A DNA stretch of 64,000 nucleotides from NCBI GenBank assembly GCA_964195965.1, contig CAXMRF010000001.1:18074-82073 (forward strand). The letters run 5' to 3'. The translations under genes were made by a program, and so were the position numbers. The stretch is from B10-G9 sp964195965 (GTDB taxonomy: Bacteria > Chloroflexota > Anaerolineae > Anaerolineales > UBA11858). How positions within the stretch are numbered: position 1 is the stretch's first letter; each line of letters opens with the position of its first letter. This document shows, piece by piece, positions 1 to 7,534 of the stretch. The notes under the pieces were generated by a model. The model worked only from the letters and a program-made list of their open reading frames with translations, was not told where the DNA came from and did not search any database.

Positions 1-175
1 TAGAAGCGGGACCTCCGGAGAGGATGACACCTTTTGGTTGAATATCGACCAGGCGCTGTGGATTGATATTCCAGGGTAGCTGCAAAGAATAAACTGATTG
101 TTCTCTGACAACCCGGGTAATTAATTGTGTGTATTGAGATCCAAAATCAAGGATAACGATAGTGTCTTGAATCAT
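1..175 (-). CDS. guaA: GMP synthase (glutamine-hydrolysing), N-terminal fragment
   Basis: Only the first 58 codons lie in the window; the gene continues off the left edge. GMP synthase makes GMP from XMP, ATP and glutamine in the cytoplasm. The visible residues are the start of the class I glutamine amidotransferase domain: LDFGSQYTQLI near residue 9 and VILSGGPAS near residue 50, both standard for GuaA. The ATG at 173-175 overlaps the TGA of the upstream xpt gene as ATGA, so the two purine genes are probably translationally coupled in one transcript. The catalytic Cys and the ATP pyrophosphatase domain are not visible, so integrity of the gene cannot be judged. Confidence 0.9.
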   Translation of the reverse strand, partial: MIQDTIVILDFGSQYTQLITRVVREQSVYSLQLPWNINPQRLVDIQPKGVILSGGPAS

Positions 176-747
176 GGTTGATAAAAGGTTATTGCATCTT
201 CCGTCATCGATGCAATCCTAGCCAATGAATGAACGGGGATACCCATGTCTTCCAGGCGTTTTCTGCCTTCTTCAAAAGTCTTTTCGATCAGTGCTCCCAC
301 TCCGACGATAGTGGCACCAGCAATTTCGGCCAGACGAATCAAACCCTCGATTGTTTTTCCTGTTGCCAAAAAATCATCGATAATCAATACACGTTCACCA
401 GCCCCAAGATATTCTGGGGAAACAATTAATTCTACAACCCTTCCTTTCGTGTGGGATGGAGACAAGGTCAGTAAAACCTGGTCAGGCATGGTGATCGGTT
501 TATGTTTTCTGGCAAAAACAACCGGTATTTGCATATGCAATCCTGCAGAAACAGCGGGAGCTATCCCTGAAATTTCAGCTGTTAGTATTTTTGTGGGGGA
601 AATATCTTTGAAGATTTTGGCAAATTCCTTTCCAGCTTCATTCATTAAGACTGGATCAACTTGATGATTGATAAAACCATCTACTTTTAGAATACCATTC
701 CCAATGTATTGTCCCTCTGCGAGAATCCGATTTTTCAATAACTCCAT
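172..747 (-). CDS. xpt: Xanthine phosphoribosyltransferase
   Basis: This 191-residue protein matches the usual length of Xpt, which salvages xanthine to XMP using PRPP. The PRPP-binding motif VLIIDDFLATGKT sits near residues 124-136, and the start MELLKNRI with GNGILKVDGFINHQ is typical of Xpt rather than of other purine transferases. The ATG is preceded by AAGGAGGAAGA, a strong ribosome binding site. Its product XMP is the substrate of GuaA, whose ATG overlaps the xpt stop (ATGA). I looked for a purine riboswitch upstream and saw none: only about 85 bases separate the gene from the terminator of the upstream AIM24 gene. Confidence 0.93.
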   Translation of the reverse strand: MELLKNRILAEGQYIGNGILKVDGFINHQVDPVLMNEAGKEFAKIFKDISPTKILTAEISGIAPAVSAGLHMQIPVVFARKHKPITMPDQVLLTLSPSHTKGRVVELIVSPEYLGAGERVLIIDDFLATGKTIEGLIRLAEIAGATIVGVGALIEKTFEEGRKRLEDMGIPVHSLARIASMTEDAITFYQP

Positions 748-828
748 TCTTCCTCCTTGATTGGATTTCTCTCAGTATACACTGAAAAATTCCTCCAGAT
801 AATTAAAAATTTCTTTGACTAGAAATTT

Positions 829-867
829 AAAAATAAGAATCTCACAAATATAGGGATTTGTGAGATT
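829..867 (-). terminator. Rho-independent terminator of the AIM24 gene
   Basis: A perfect 12-bp inverted repeat (838-849 with 856-867, arms AATCTCACAAAT) encloses a 6-base loop. On the minus strand it is followed by CTTATTTTTAAA, a T-rich tail. It lies just past the stop of the AIM24-family gene and upstream of xpt, so it separates the two transcripts. Confidence 0.85.
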
Positions 868-893
868 TCCTATCGAAAAATCTAGTTAATTTT

Positions 894-1574
894 TCAGCGT
901 TTGGTTGGCATATATTTGGCAAGCTTCAGGGCCAGATTGGAAAGAGGCAGACTCTGAAGCCATACTTTGCCGGGACCCTTAAGAGTGGCGAGGAATAAAC
1001 CCTCACCGGCGAACAGGACATTTTTTAATCCCTTTACCGCAGTGATGTCATAATCGACGGTTGGTTCAAACATGGCGATATGTCCGGGATCAACCTGCAT
1101 TTTTTCGCCAGTGCCCAGTTCTATAATGCGAACTTCGCCAGGAATTTCAACAAATGCTGTGCCTGGACCAGAAATCTTCTGGAGAATAAAACCTTCACCT
1201 CCGAATAACCCCGCGCCCAGTTTTTTTCGGAAATGCATTTCAATCTTTACTGTTTCTTCCGCACACATAAAGGCATCTTTCTGGCAGATCAAACTTTGAC
1301 CGGCGGTCAGGACGAGATCAATCACCTTGCCTGGAACTTCCGGTGTAAAGGTGATCAATCCATCCGGGCTTTTACAGGTATATGTGGTTAAGAATAAGGA
1401 TTCACCTGCCAGCATACGCCCAAGCCCTGCTCCCAATCCTCCTCGAGTACTGGTATCCATTTCAAAAGACCCTCTCATCCAGGCCATACCCCCGGATTCT
1501 GAGTAAATGGATTCACCTTGTTTTAGATGAATATCTACAGATTCCATTAATGTGCCGCTTATTTTATATTGCAT
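894..1574 (-). CDS. AIM24 family protein (TIGR00266-type)
   Basis: The 226-residue product has the hallmarks of the AIM24/DUF124 family: an all-beta protein opening with a 'MQYKISGTLMESVDI' type strand, the block ESGGMAWM near residue 27, a Gly-rich stretch GGLGAGLGR near 45, and GAGLFGGEGF near 117. These proteins form a trimeric beta-prism-like fold in the cytoplasm; their role is poorly known. No signal peptide or membrane segment is visible. The gene stands alone: its own terminator lies downstream and the divergent EamA transporter gene lies upstream. The start is the ATG with GGAGGCACAA before it. Confidence 0.85.
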   Translation of the reverse strand: MQYKISGTLMESVDIHLKQGESIYSESGGMAWMRGSFEMDTSTRGGLGAGLGRMLAGESLFLTTYTCKSPDGLITFTPEVPGKVIDLVLTAGQSLICQKDAFMCAEETVKIEMHFRKKLGAGLFGGEGFILQKISGPGTAFVEIPGEVRIIELGTGEKMQVDPGHIAMFEPTVDYDITAVKGLKNVLFAGEGLFLATLKGPGKVWLQSLPLSNLALKLAKYMPTKR

Positions 1575-1632
1575 TTGTGCCTCCGGGAAAATAGTACTGG
1601 TAAATTTAAGCCTATTGAAATGCGGAGTACAT

Positions 1633-1660
1633 TTGATGTTTTTATACTATCCGGTACAAT
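1633..1660 (+). promoter_or_regulatory. Probable sigma-70 promoter of the EamA gene
   Basis: TTGATG (1633-1638), a 16-base spacer and TACAAT (1655-1660), the latter in the context CCGGTACAAT. The start codon of the transporter lies 39 bases downstream. Confidence 0.55.
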
Positions 1661-1698
1661 AAGAGCTTGTTATTAATATATACGATGATTGAGGAAAA

Positions 1699-2595
1699 AT
1701 GTTGTATCTTGGAGAATTGGCTGCGGTTATTACATCAATGACCTATGCCGCTAATTCAATTTTATTCACGACCGCAGGCAGGAAGGTCGGATCTATTGTT
1801 GTCAATCGTGTGCGTTTGATCGCTGCTTTCCTGTTTTTATTCTTGGCGCATTGGATATTTCTGGGCAATCCCTGGCCATTAGGTGCTGGATTGGATCGCT
1901 GGTTCTGGTTGGGAATTTCTGGCATTGTTGGACTGGTGCTTGGGGACGCACTTCTATTTCAGGCCTTTGTTTTGGTAGGTCCCCGGATATCTATGTTGTT
2001 GATGAGCCTGGCTCCGATTATCGCTGGATTTACTGCTTGGATTTTTTTGGGTGAAAAGCTTTCCTTATTGCAGGTGGGTGGGATTATGATTACCCTGATC
2101 GGTGTTAGTTGGGTAATTGTTGACAAGAACCAAAATCAAACGGTCGAGAAAAAGAATTATTTAAGGGGAATCCTGTTTGGAATTGGCGGCGCTGCGGGAC
2201 AGGGGTTAGGTCTCGTTTTGGCAAAGAATGGATTAGGAGGGGATTTTTCACCACTTTCAGCTAATTTTATACGCATGTTTATCGCGCTGGTGGTGATCTG
2301 GTTGGTCACGATATTACAGCGGGAATTTAGGAGTACATTTGATGAAGTGCTAAAAGCTCCCCGGGCTTTTTGGGCAATTGTGGGAGGGGCTTTTTCAGGA
2401 CCATTTTTGGGAGTTTCCCTATCCTTGTTCGCGCTGCAGAACACAAGTATTGGAGTAGCAAGCACATTGATGGCATTATCCCCAATATTTTTGATACCCA
2501 TAGAAATTTATTACTTTAAGGAAAAAATGGGATGGGGGGCAATTATTGGCACCGTGATTGCGTTGATTGGAGTGGGTGTTTTATTCCTGATCTAG
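1699..2595 (+). CDS. EamA/DMT-family transporter
   Basis: A 298-residue integral membrane protein with about ten hydrophobic helices arranged as two EamA repeats (roughly residues 5-135 and 150-297), the standard architecture of the drug/metabolite transporter superfamily. The helix ends carry typical family blocks such as FLGEKLSLLQVGG near residue 115 and the related FKEKMGWGAIIG in the second repeat. Substrate cannot be told from sequence; members export amino acids, metabolites or drugs. The gene is monocistronic between its own promoter and the aspS promoter. A second, unrelated-looking EamA gene occurs at 52.8 kb. Confidence 0.9.
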   Translation: MLYLGELAAVITSMTYAANSILFTTAGRKVGSIVVNRVRLIAAFLFLFLAHWIFLGNPWPLGAGLDRWFWLGISGIVGLVLGDALLFQAFVLVGPRISMLLMSLAPIIAGFTAWIFLGEKLSLLQVGGIMITLIGVSWVIVDKNQNQTVEKKNYLRGILFGIGGAAGQGLGLVLAKNGLGGDFSPLSANFIRMFIALVVIWLVTILQREFRSTFDEVLKAPRAFWAIVGGAFSGPFLGVSLSLFALQNTSIGVASTLMALSPIFLIPIEIYYFKEKMGWGAIIGTVIALIGVGVLFLI

Positions 2596-2623
2596 CGCAC
2601 GCAGATTTGCTCTCAAGCAGGCA

Positions 2624-2632
2624 TGCTATAAT
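2624..2632 (+). promoter_or_regulatory. Extended -10 promoter of aspS
   Basis: TGCTATAAT, a perfect extended -10 element, lies about 55 bases before the aspS ATG. No convincing -35 was found at the usual distance, which is tolerable for an extended -10 promoter. Confidence 0.5.
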
Positions 2633-2686
2633 TCAGAAACTAAATTAATTTAGCTAAGGTTGTCTTTAAGTATAGGTGGAGGATGG

Positions 2687-4459
2687 ATGTATAAAACGCA
2701 TACTTGTGGTGAGCTGGGTATAGGCGATGTAGGGAAAGAAGTTTCCCTGGCAGGATGGGTGGATCGGCTGCGTGATTTGGGTGGGGTCAGTTTTATCGAT
2801 TTAAGAGATCGGTTTGGAACTGTCCAGATAGTCTCCAACCCAGAAACATCCCCGGAAGTTCACGAGGCATTAACACCTGTTCGGACGGAATGGGTGATTA
2901 AGGCTGTTGGGATTGTTAGGGCACGGCCAGAGGGTATGCAGAATACTGACCTGGCAACCGGTGAAATAGAAATTGAAATATCACGGGTTGAAATATTAAA
3001 TTCTTCCATTACACCACCCTTTCTTATCAATCAGGATGAAACTGTTGACGAACAAATCCGATTGAAGTACCGCTATTTAGATTTACGGCGACCAAGAATG
3101 AGGGACAATATAATATTGCGGCATAAGATAGTCTCTTTTATCAGGAATTATCTCGATGAGCAGGAGTTTTTGGAAATTGAGACTCCCATTTTGTTTAAGA
3201 CAACCCCGGAAGGCGCCCGGGACTATATCGTTCCCTCCAGGGTTCATCCTGGTCAATTTTATGCCCTGCCGCAATCTCCCCAGCAATTAAAACAAATGCT
3301 GATGGTTGCTGGAATGGAAAAATATTTTCAGATTGCCCGCTGTTTTCGTGACGAAGACCAACGTGGTGATCGCCAACCTGAATTTACACAATTGGACATC
3401 GAGATGTCATTTGTAGAACGTGAAGATGTGATGAACCTTTTGGAAAGGTTGTATACAGATCTTGTCCAGGAAGTGAGACCGGATAAAAAAGTATTGGAAA
3501 CGCCCTGGCCTCGTATAAAATATCAAGAAGCTTTGGACCGTTTTGGAAAAGACAATCCCGATATTCGTTTTGGATTGGAATTAAAGGATATATCCGATCT
3601 TGCTCCAGGATCGGGATTCAAGGTCTTTTCAAACGTAATTGAAAAAGGCGGCTTAGTGAGGGGTATAAATGCAAAGGGATTGGGGGACTTTAGCCGGAAA
3701 AAAATTGATGAATTGACTGAATTTGTTAAACAGTACGGGGCAAGGGGATTGGCATATCTTGCAATCACTTCAGAAGGGGAAGAAAGATCCTCTTTTGCAA
3801 AATTCCTCACCCCAGAAGTTAAAAAAGAAATCATTTCTCGCATGGAGGCTGAAAAAGGTGATTTGCTGCTTTTTGTTGCAGATAATGCGGCTGTAGTTTA
3901 TGAAAGTTTAGGAAGGTTGCGTGAAGAACTACGTGATCGCCTGGAATTGGCAGATAAGGATGTTTTAGGATTTTGCTGGGTGATTGATTTCCCCCTCGTT
4001 AATTGGAATAAGGAAGAAAAGCGCTGGGATCCAAGCCATCACCTTTTTACCTCACCTATGTTAGAGGATCTTGATATGCTGGATAAAGATCCTTCCCAGG
4101 TTCGAGGACAACAATATGATCTGGTTCTGAATGGGCATGAGATCGGTGGGGGATCTATCAGAATCCATAAAGCTGATCTCCAGGAGAAAATATTTGGATT
4201 GATTGGACTGGATATGGATGTTGCCCGAGAACGTTTTGGACATATGCTGCGTGCTTTTTCATATGGCACACCTCCCCATGGTGGTATCGCTTCGGGTATT
4301 GATCGTTTATGCATGCTGCTGGCTGATGAGCCTAACATCCGTGAGGTAATTGCTTTTCCCAAGAACCAGTCAGCCCGGGATTTAATGGGAAATGCACCTT
4401 CAACTGTAGAACAAGAACAGCTTGATGAGCTTCATATTAAGCTTGATTTAGAGCCATAA
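2687..4459 (+). CDS. aspS: Aspartate--tRNA ligase
   Basis: A class II aminoacyl-tRNA synthetase of 590 residues, the usual length for bacterial AspRS with the inserted GAD domain. It charges tRNA-Asp. An N-terminal OB-fold anticodon-binding domain (about 1-105) contains LAGWVDRLRDLGGVSFIDLRDR. Motif 2 is visible as FRDEDQRGDRQPEFTQLD near residue 215 and motif 3 as GIASGIDRLCMLL near 530 (Ile replaces the usual Leu of GLDR). I chose the ATG at 2687, giving MYKTHTCGELG, because GGTGGAGG lies just before it and homologues begin there; an upstream TTG at 2660 would add nine residues. Whether it is discriminating cannot be settled here. Confidence 0.95.
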   Translation: MYKTHTCGELGIGDVGKEVSLAGWVDRLRDLGGVSFIDLRDRFGTVQIVSNPETSPEVHEALTPVRTEWVIKAVGIVRARPEGMQNTDLATGEIEIEISRVEILNSSITPPFLINQDETVDEQIRLKYRYLDLRRPRMRDNIILRHKIVSFIRNYLDEQEFLEIETPILFKTTPEGARDYIVPSRVHPGQFYALPQSPQQLKQMLMVAGMEKYFQIARCFRDEDQRGDRQPEFTQLDIEMSFVEREDVMNLLERLYTDLVQEVRPDKKVLETPWPRIKYQEALDRFGKDNPDIRFGLELKDISDLAPGSGFKVFSNVIEKGGLVRGINAKGLGDFSRKKIDELTEFVKQYGARGLAYLAITSEGEERSSFAKFLTPEVKKEIISRMEAEKGDLLLFVADNAAVVYESLGRLREELRDRLELADKDVLGFCWVIDFPLVNWNKEEKRWDPSHHLFTSPMLEDLDMLDKDPSQVRGQQYDLVLNGHEIGGGSIRIHKADLQEKIFGLIGLDMDVARERFGHMLRAFSYGTPPHGGIASGIDRLCMLLADEPNIREVIAFPKNQSARDLMGNAPSTVEQEQLDELHIKLDLEP

Positions 4460-4512
4460 TAAGAAGATGTTTTCCCCTTTTCAGTCTGTAATACGTATGG
4501 TAAAGTGTATTT

Positions 4513-4690
4513 ACCCTTCTGTGTTCGCGATGTGAACAACGTGTTTTGAGCCAACACTTCTTGTAAGGGTTCTTATATTGATGGAGTAACGCGATAGGCC
4601 TGAGCCAAGGCGAAGCTTCTGATGCGGAACCCAATCTGCTCAAGCAGGTTCAAGACTAAATCACACACGGCACGGCGGGGTGTTTTATTT
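4513..4690 (+). ncRNA. ssrS: Probable 6S RNA
   Basis: The sequence from about 4513 has the landmarks of 6S RNA, the RNA polymerase holoenzyme mimic that accumulates in stationary phase. Seen directly: TGTTCGCGA near the 5' end, TTTTGAGCCAACACTTC a little later, a GGAACCC segment in the 3' half, and CACACGGCACGGCGGGG at the 3' end. The ends pair: ACCC (4513-4516) with GGGT (4678-4681) and CTGTGT (4519-4524) with ACACGG (4665-4670). The spacing of TGTTCGC, GAGCC and TTC resembles the E. coli 6S 5' strand as I remember it. Length of about 170 fits. No open reading frame competes. The 3' end runs into TGTTTTATTT, which may be the terminator tail. Confidence 0.65.
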
Positions 4691-4983
4691 AATGGGGGAA
4701 AACAAGAAATCTTGACCCAATTATGAATGAATTCTCAATCAGGATTCACAAACCCAACAGGCAGGGCATAATGCCCTTGGAAGTTTCAAAACTATTTATT
4801 AGCGAAAATTGAACATTATCTGGCATAAAAATTGCAATATATTCAGCGTGGAGGGTTTGGGATGGCTGGTAGTATACAGGGCCGTAAACTCCTTGAAATA
4901 GGGATAAACTATGTTATTTTCGTTTATAATTCATGTATGTGTTCTATAGAAATTGAGGAAACCTCATTGAGGAGGGTATCTCC
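4691..4983 (+). other. Intergenic region upstream of the CBM9-like lipoprotein
   Basis: About 290 bases without a credible gene. A TATAAT at 4925-4930 could be the -10 of the downstream lipoprotein gene, giving a leader of about 50 bases; no good -35 is seen. A short open frame at 4832-5017 overlaps the lipoprotein start in another frame and lacks any recognisable feature. Confidence 0.4.
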
Positions 4984-6024
4984 ATGGAAAAAATCAGATT
5001 GCGCCATATTCTTGTAACTTTTACAGTCCTTGCTATTCTGACTGGCTGTACATTGCCAGGATTTTCAACTCCGACACCTTTTTCTTTTCCGACTCCGGAT
5101 AAGACGATGACTGCTTTGTTTGAGCCAACGCAGGTCGCTCCTGCAACCTCGGCATCTTCTTCCTCTTCCGAAGATGGAGAGAAAACTGCAACCCCAAAAA
5201 CAGTGCCAACCAGCACGCCAAAACTGACCGAAACTGAAGACAGTAGCATTACGGAAACACCGGAAGTCACTAAGACCATAGAGGTGACATATGGGGGACC
5301 AGCAGTGCGGAGTGGCCCATCAGTAACTGCCAAATACATGGAAAGTGGAAATGCAATTGATGGTGATCTCGCGGGATGGACTCCACCTATCCAGAAAGTG
5401 ATTACAGAAGTAGTTTATGGAAAAGATAATTGGACTGGGTCGTTGGATTCCTCTGGATCAGTTGTTATCGGTTGGAATGAAGATTATTTGTTCATCGGGG
5501 TCAGGGTTAAAGATAGTAAATATGTTCAGGAAGGGGTCAAAGAACAAATATATCTTGGAGATAGTATAGAAATTCTTTTTGATCGTTATGTAAGTGCTGA
5601 TTATTACCTTCACGCGATGTCGGCAGACGATTATCAGATAGGCATTTCACCGGGGCAAGGTGGAATTGTCACTTGTTCAATCAATTCAGGAAAGACCGCC
5701 TCAATGTCCCTGATTTCTCCACCTACAACTTGTGACCCCTCAATTCCGCAAGCTTATATGTGGTTCCCAAAAACAGAAGCTGGTAAAAAGACCGAGATTA
5801 AAGTAGGTGCTTTAAAAGGCGGTGAAGGATATCAGGTAGAAATAAAAATTCCCTGGAGTCTTATCGGAGTTACAAATCCATCGGAAGGTGATCACTATGG
5901 TTTTGCTATATCTATTTCTGACAATGATTTAGCAGGAACATTAAAACAACAAACTGTTGTCAGTAATGTGCCAGGACGGTTCTACGCGGATCCAACAACC
6001 TGGGGAGACCTTTACTTGAAATAA
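4984..6024 (+). CDS. Lipoprotein with CBM9-like domain
   Basis: A 346-residue secreted lipoprotein. The signal peptide is followed by the lipobox LTGC at about residues 19-22, then a long low-complexity linker rich in Thr, Pro and Ser to about residue 100, typical of surface-exposed Chloroflexota lipoproteins. The rest resembles the carbohydrate-binding module family 9 / DOMON-like fold: the blocks NAIDGDLAGW, VVIGWNEDYLFIGVRVKD and LGDSIEILFD are characteristic. No catalytic domain is present, so it probably only binds a ligand such as a sugar or haem-like group at the cell surface. The ATG follows TTGAGGAGGGTATCTCC. It is transcribed alone and ends at a bidirectional terminator shared with sigA. 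Confidence 0.75.
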   Translation: MEKIRLRHILVTFTVLAILTGCTLPGFSTPTPFSFPTPDKTMTALFEPTQVAPATSASSSSSEDGEKTATPKTVPTSTPKLTETEDSSITETPEVTKTIEVTYGGPAVRSGPSVTAKYMESGNAIDGDLAGWTPPIQKVITEVVYGKDNWTGSLDSSGSVVIGWNEDYLFIGVRVKDSKYVQEGVKEQIYLGDSIEILFDRYVSADYYLHAMSADDYQIGISPGQGGIVTCSINSGKTASMSLISPPTTCDPSIPQAYMWFPKTEAGKKTEIKVGALKGGEGYQVEIKIPWSLIGVTNPSEGDHYGFAISISDNDLAGTLKQQTVVSNVPGRFYADPTTWGDLYLK

Positions 6025-6047
6025 GATAAGAACATTGCAAATATAAA

Positions 6048-6077
6048 AAAAGCGGAACAGATTTCTGTTCCGCTTTT
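6048..6077. terminator. Bidirectional terminator between the lipoprotein gene and sigA
   Basis: A perfect 13-bp stem, AAAAGCGGAACAG (6048-6060) with CTGTTCCGCTTTT (6065-6077), loop ATTT, flanked by A-rich and T-rich tails. It serves the two convergent genes. Confidence 0.92.
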
Positions 6078-6101
6078 ATTTTAAACAATATTAAATGAGT
6101 T

Positions 6102-7352
6102 TTAATCAAGATAAGCTTGCAGCTTTTCCTGAATGCGGGGGTTGCGAAGCCTTCTTAATGCCTGGGCTTCAATCTGTCGAATTCTCTCGCGGGTAACTCC
6201 CATCTTTTTACCAACCTCATTTAATGTGAGGGTTCTCCCATCGACCAAACCATATCTCATTTCAAGAATTTTTGTTTCCCGGGGGGGTAACTCTGCCAGT
6301 GCTTCCTGGAGATGTTCACGAAGCAGGATACCAGTTGCTTCTTCGTCTGGTGGGGTTACGTCTTTATCGGCAATAAAATCACCTAACTGGGCGTCGTCTT
6401 CTTTCCCGGTGGGCATTTCAAGGGATAAAGGCCGTCTGGCATGTTTCATCATATCCTGCACGTCATCAGGAGTTACATTCAGGGCTTCAGCCAGCTCATC
6501 CGGGTTTGGATCTCGATTTAAGTCCTGTTTCAGCTGATGCTGCATGCGGATCATCTTATTAATTTTATCGCCCATATGCACTGGCACGCGAATGGTTCTA
6601 CCTTGATCTGCAATTGCACGGGTAATTGCCTGGCGAATCCACCAGGTGGCGTAAGTGCTAAATTTGTATCCACGGGCCCGTTCAAATTTCAGTGCGGCTC
6701 TCATCATGCCAATGTTGCCTTCCTGGATCAAATCCAAGAAAGATACTCCTCTACCAACATATTTTTTAGCGATGCTAATCACTAATCTGGAATTGGCCTG
6801 AATGAGATGCTCAAATGCCTCCCAACCTTCATCAACAATTACGCTCAGGTTTTCCCGTTGTTCAAGAGTCAACACTGCTTCCGCTAGCTGTATTTGTGCT
6901 TTGCGGCCATTGTCAATTAGACTGGTTAAATTTTGTTCTTCGGTTCTGGTTAGCAGGGGGACTTTGCCGGCTTGTTTAATATAAAGGCCAACCGTATCAT
7001 TTGTGCTGATGTTTTCCAGGGGATCCCCGTCGTCTAAGTAATTATTAGTCGGACCCTCAAGATCGTCGTCGTCCGAATCTTCAAACAGCTCTTCCGCTTC
7101 ATCTTCACTTTCCACATAGGGAATATCAGCAGTCAGGAGGGCTGAAAAAGCCTCTTCTAATTGATCTACGTTATTTTCTGCCTTGGGATAAATAGCTGAG
7201 ATATCATCCAGCGTAACATATCCTTTGTCACCGCCAATTTGCAGCAAATGTGCAAGGGGATTTTTTACTTCAAGGGCCTGTTCTTTATTGATTTCTTTCG
7301 TCATTTGCATCACTGCACCGTATTTAGATAATCTTTGACACATAAAACCCAT
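6102..7352 (-). CDS. sigA: RNA polymerase primary sigma factor (RpoD/SigA)
   Basis: The main sigma-70 factor, 416 residues at most. A short acidic region 1 (run of Asp/Glu near residues 83-97) precedes region 1.2. Region 2 is intact, with YVGRGVSFLDLIQEGNIG and the -10 recognition helix RGYKFSTYATWWIRQAI. Region 4 ends with the HTH VGKKMGVTRERIRQIEAQAL that reads -35 elements. The start is uncertain: the ATG at 7350-7352 sits inside a hairpin and has no clear ribosome binding site; ATGs at 7308-7310 and 7302-7304 (MQMTKEIN or MTKEIN) are reasonable alternatives. Its own promoter lies about 45 bases upstream. Confidence 0.95.
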   Translation of the reverse strand: MGFMCQRLSKYGAVMQMTKEINKEQALEVKNPLAHLLQIGGDKGYVTLDDISAIYPKAENNVDQLEEAFSALLTADIPYVESEDEAEELFEDSDDDDLEGPTNNYLDDGDPLENISTNDTVGLYIKQAGKVPLLTRTEEQNLTSLIDNGRKAQIQLAEAVLTLEQRENLSVIVDEGWEAFEHLIQANSRLVISIAKKYVGRGVSFLDLIQEGNIGMMRAALKFERARGYKFSTYATWWIRQAITRAIADQGRTIRVPVHMGDKINKMIRMQHQLKQDLNRDPNPDELAEALNVTPDDVQDMMKHARRPLSLEMPTGKEDDAQLGDFIADKDVTPPDEEATGILLREHLQEALAELPPRETKILEMRYGLVDGRTLTLNEVGKKMGVTRERIRQIEAQALRRLRNPRIQEKLQAYLD

Positions 7353-7374
7353 CCATATATCTCAATGGATGGGT
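7347..7374 (-). promoter_or_regulatory. Hairpin in the sigA leader
   Basis: Arms ACCCATCCA (7347-7355) and TGGATGGGT (7366-7374) form a 9-bp stem in the 5' leader of the sigA transcript and cover the upstream-most candidate ATG at 7350-7352. On the minus strand TTTT follows. It could be an attenuator, a translational block, or a sign that translation starts downstream. Confidence 0.45.
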
Positions 7375-7395
7375 CTGGTGTTGAAATGGATTTGT

Positions 7396-7423
7396 ATTAT
7401 AGCAATAGTGTTTGTTTTTACAA
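7396..7423 (-). promoter_or_regulatory. sigA promoter
   Basis: On the minus strand TTGTAA (7418-7423), a 16-base spacer and TATAAT (7396-7401). The predicted start of transcription is near 7388, giving a short leader containing the hairpin. Confidence 0.65.
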
Positions 7424-7534
7424 GGGGCAATATGTGTTTCCAATACTAGGTTAACAATTCATCGATAGAATTAAACTTTTTAATTTTGAAAAGTAATAAC
7501 TTTAAATGTCTTTAAACCAATCAACCTTGGAAAA

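Noticed and set aside
748..830. Purine riboswitch upstream of xpt
   Set aside because: The space is about 85 bases and lacks the conserved TATA and junction elements of the purine aptamer.
4620..4670. tRNA-like T-arm (GGTTCAAGAC) after aspS
   Set aside because: There is no acceptor or anticodon stem; the region is better explained as the 3' half of 6S RNA.
4832..5017. 61-codon plus-strand open frame before the lipoprotein gene
   Set aside because: It overlaps the lipoprotein start in another frame, has no homology pattern and no operon support.
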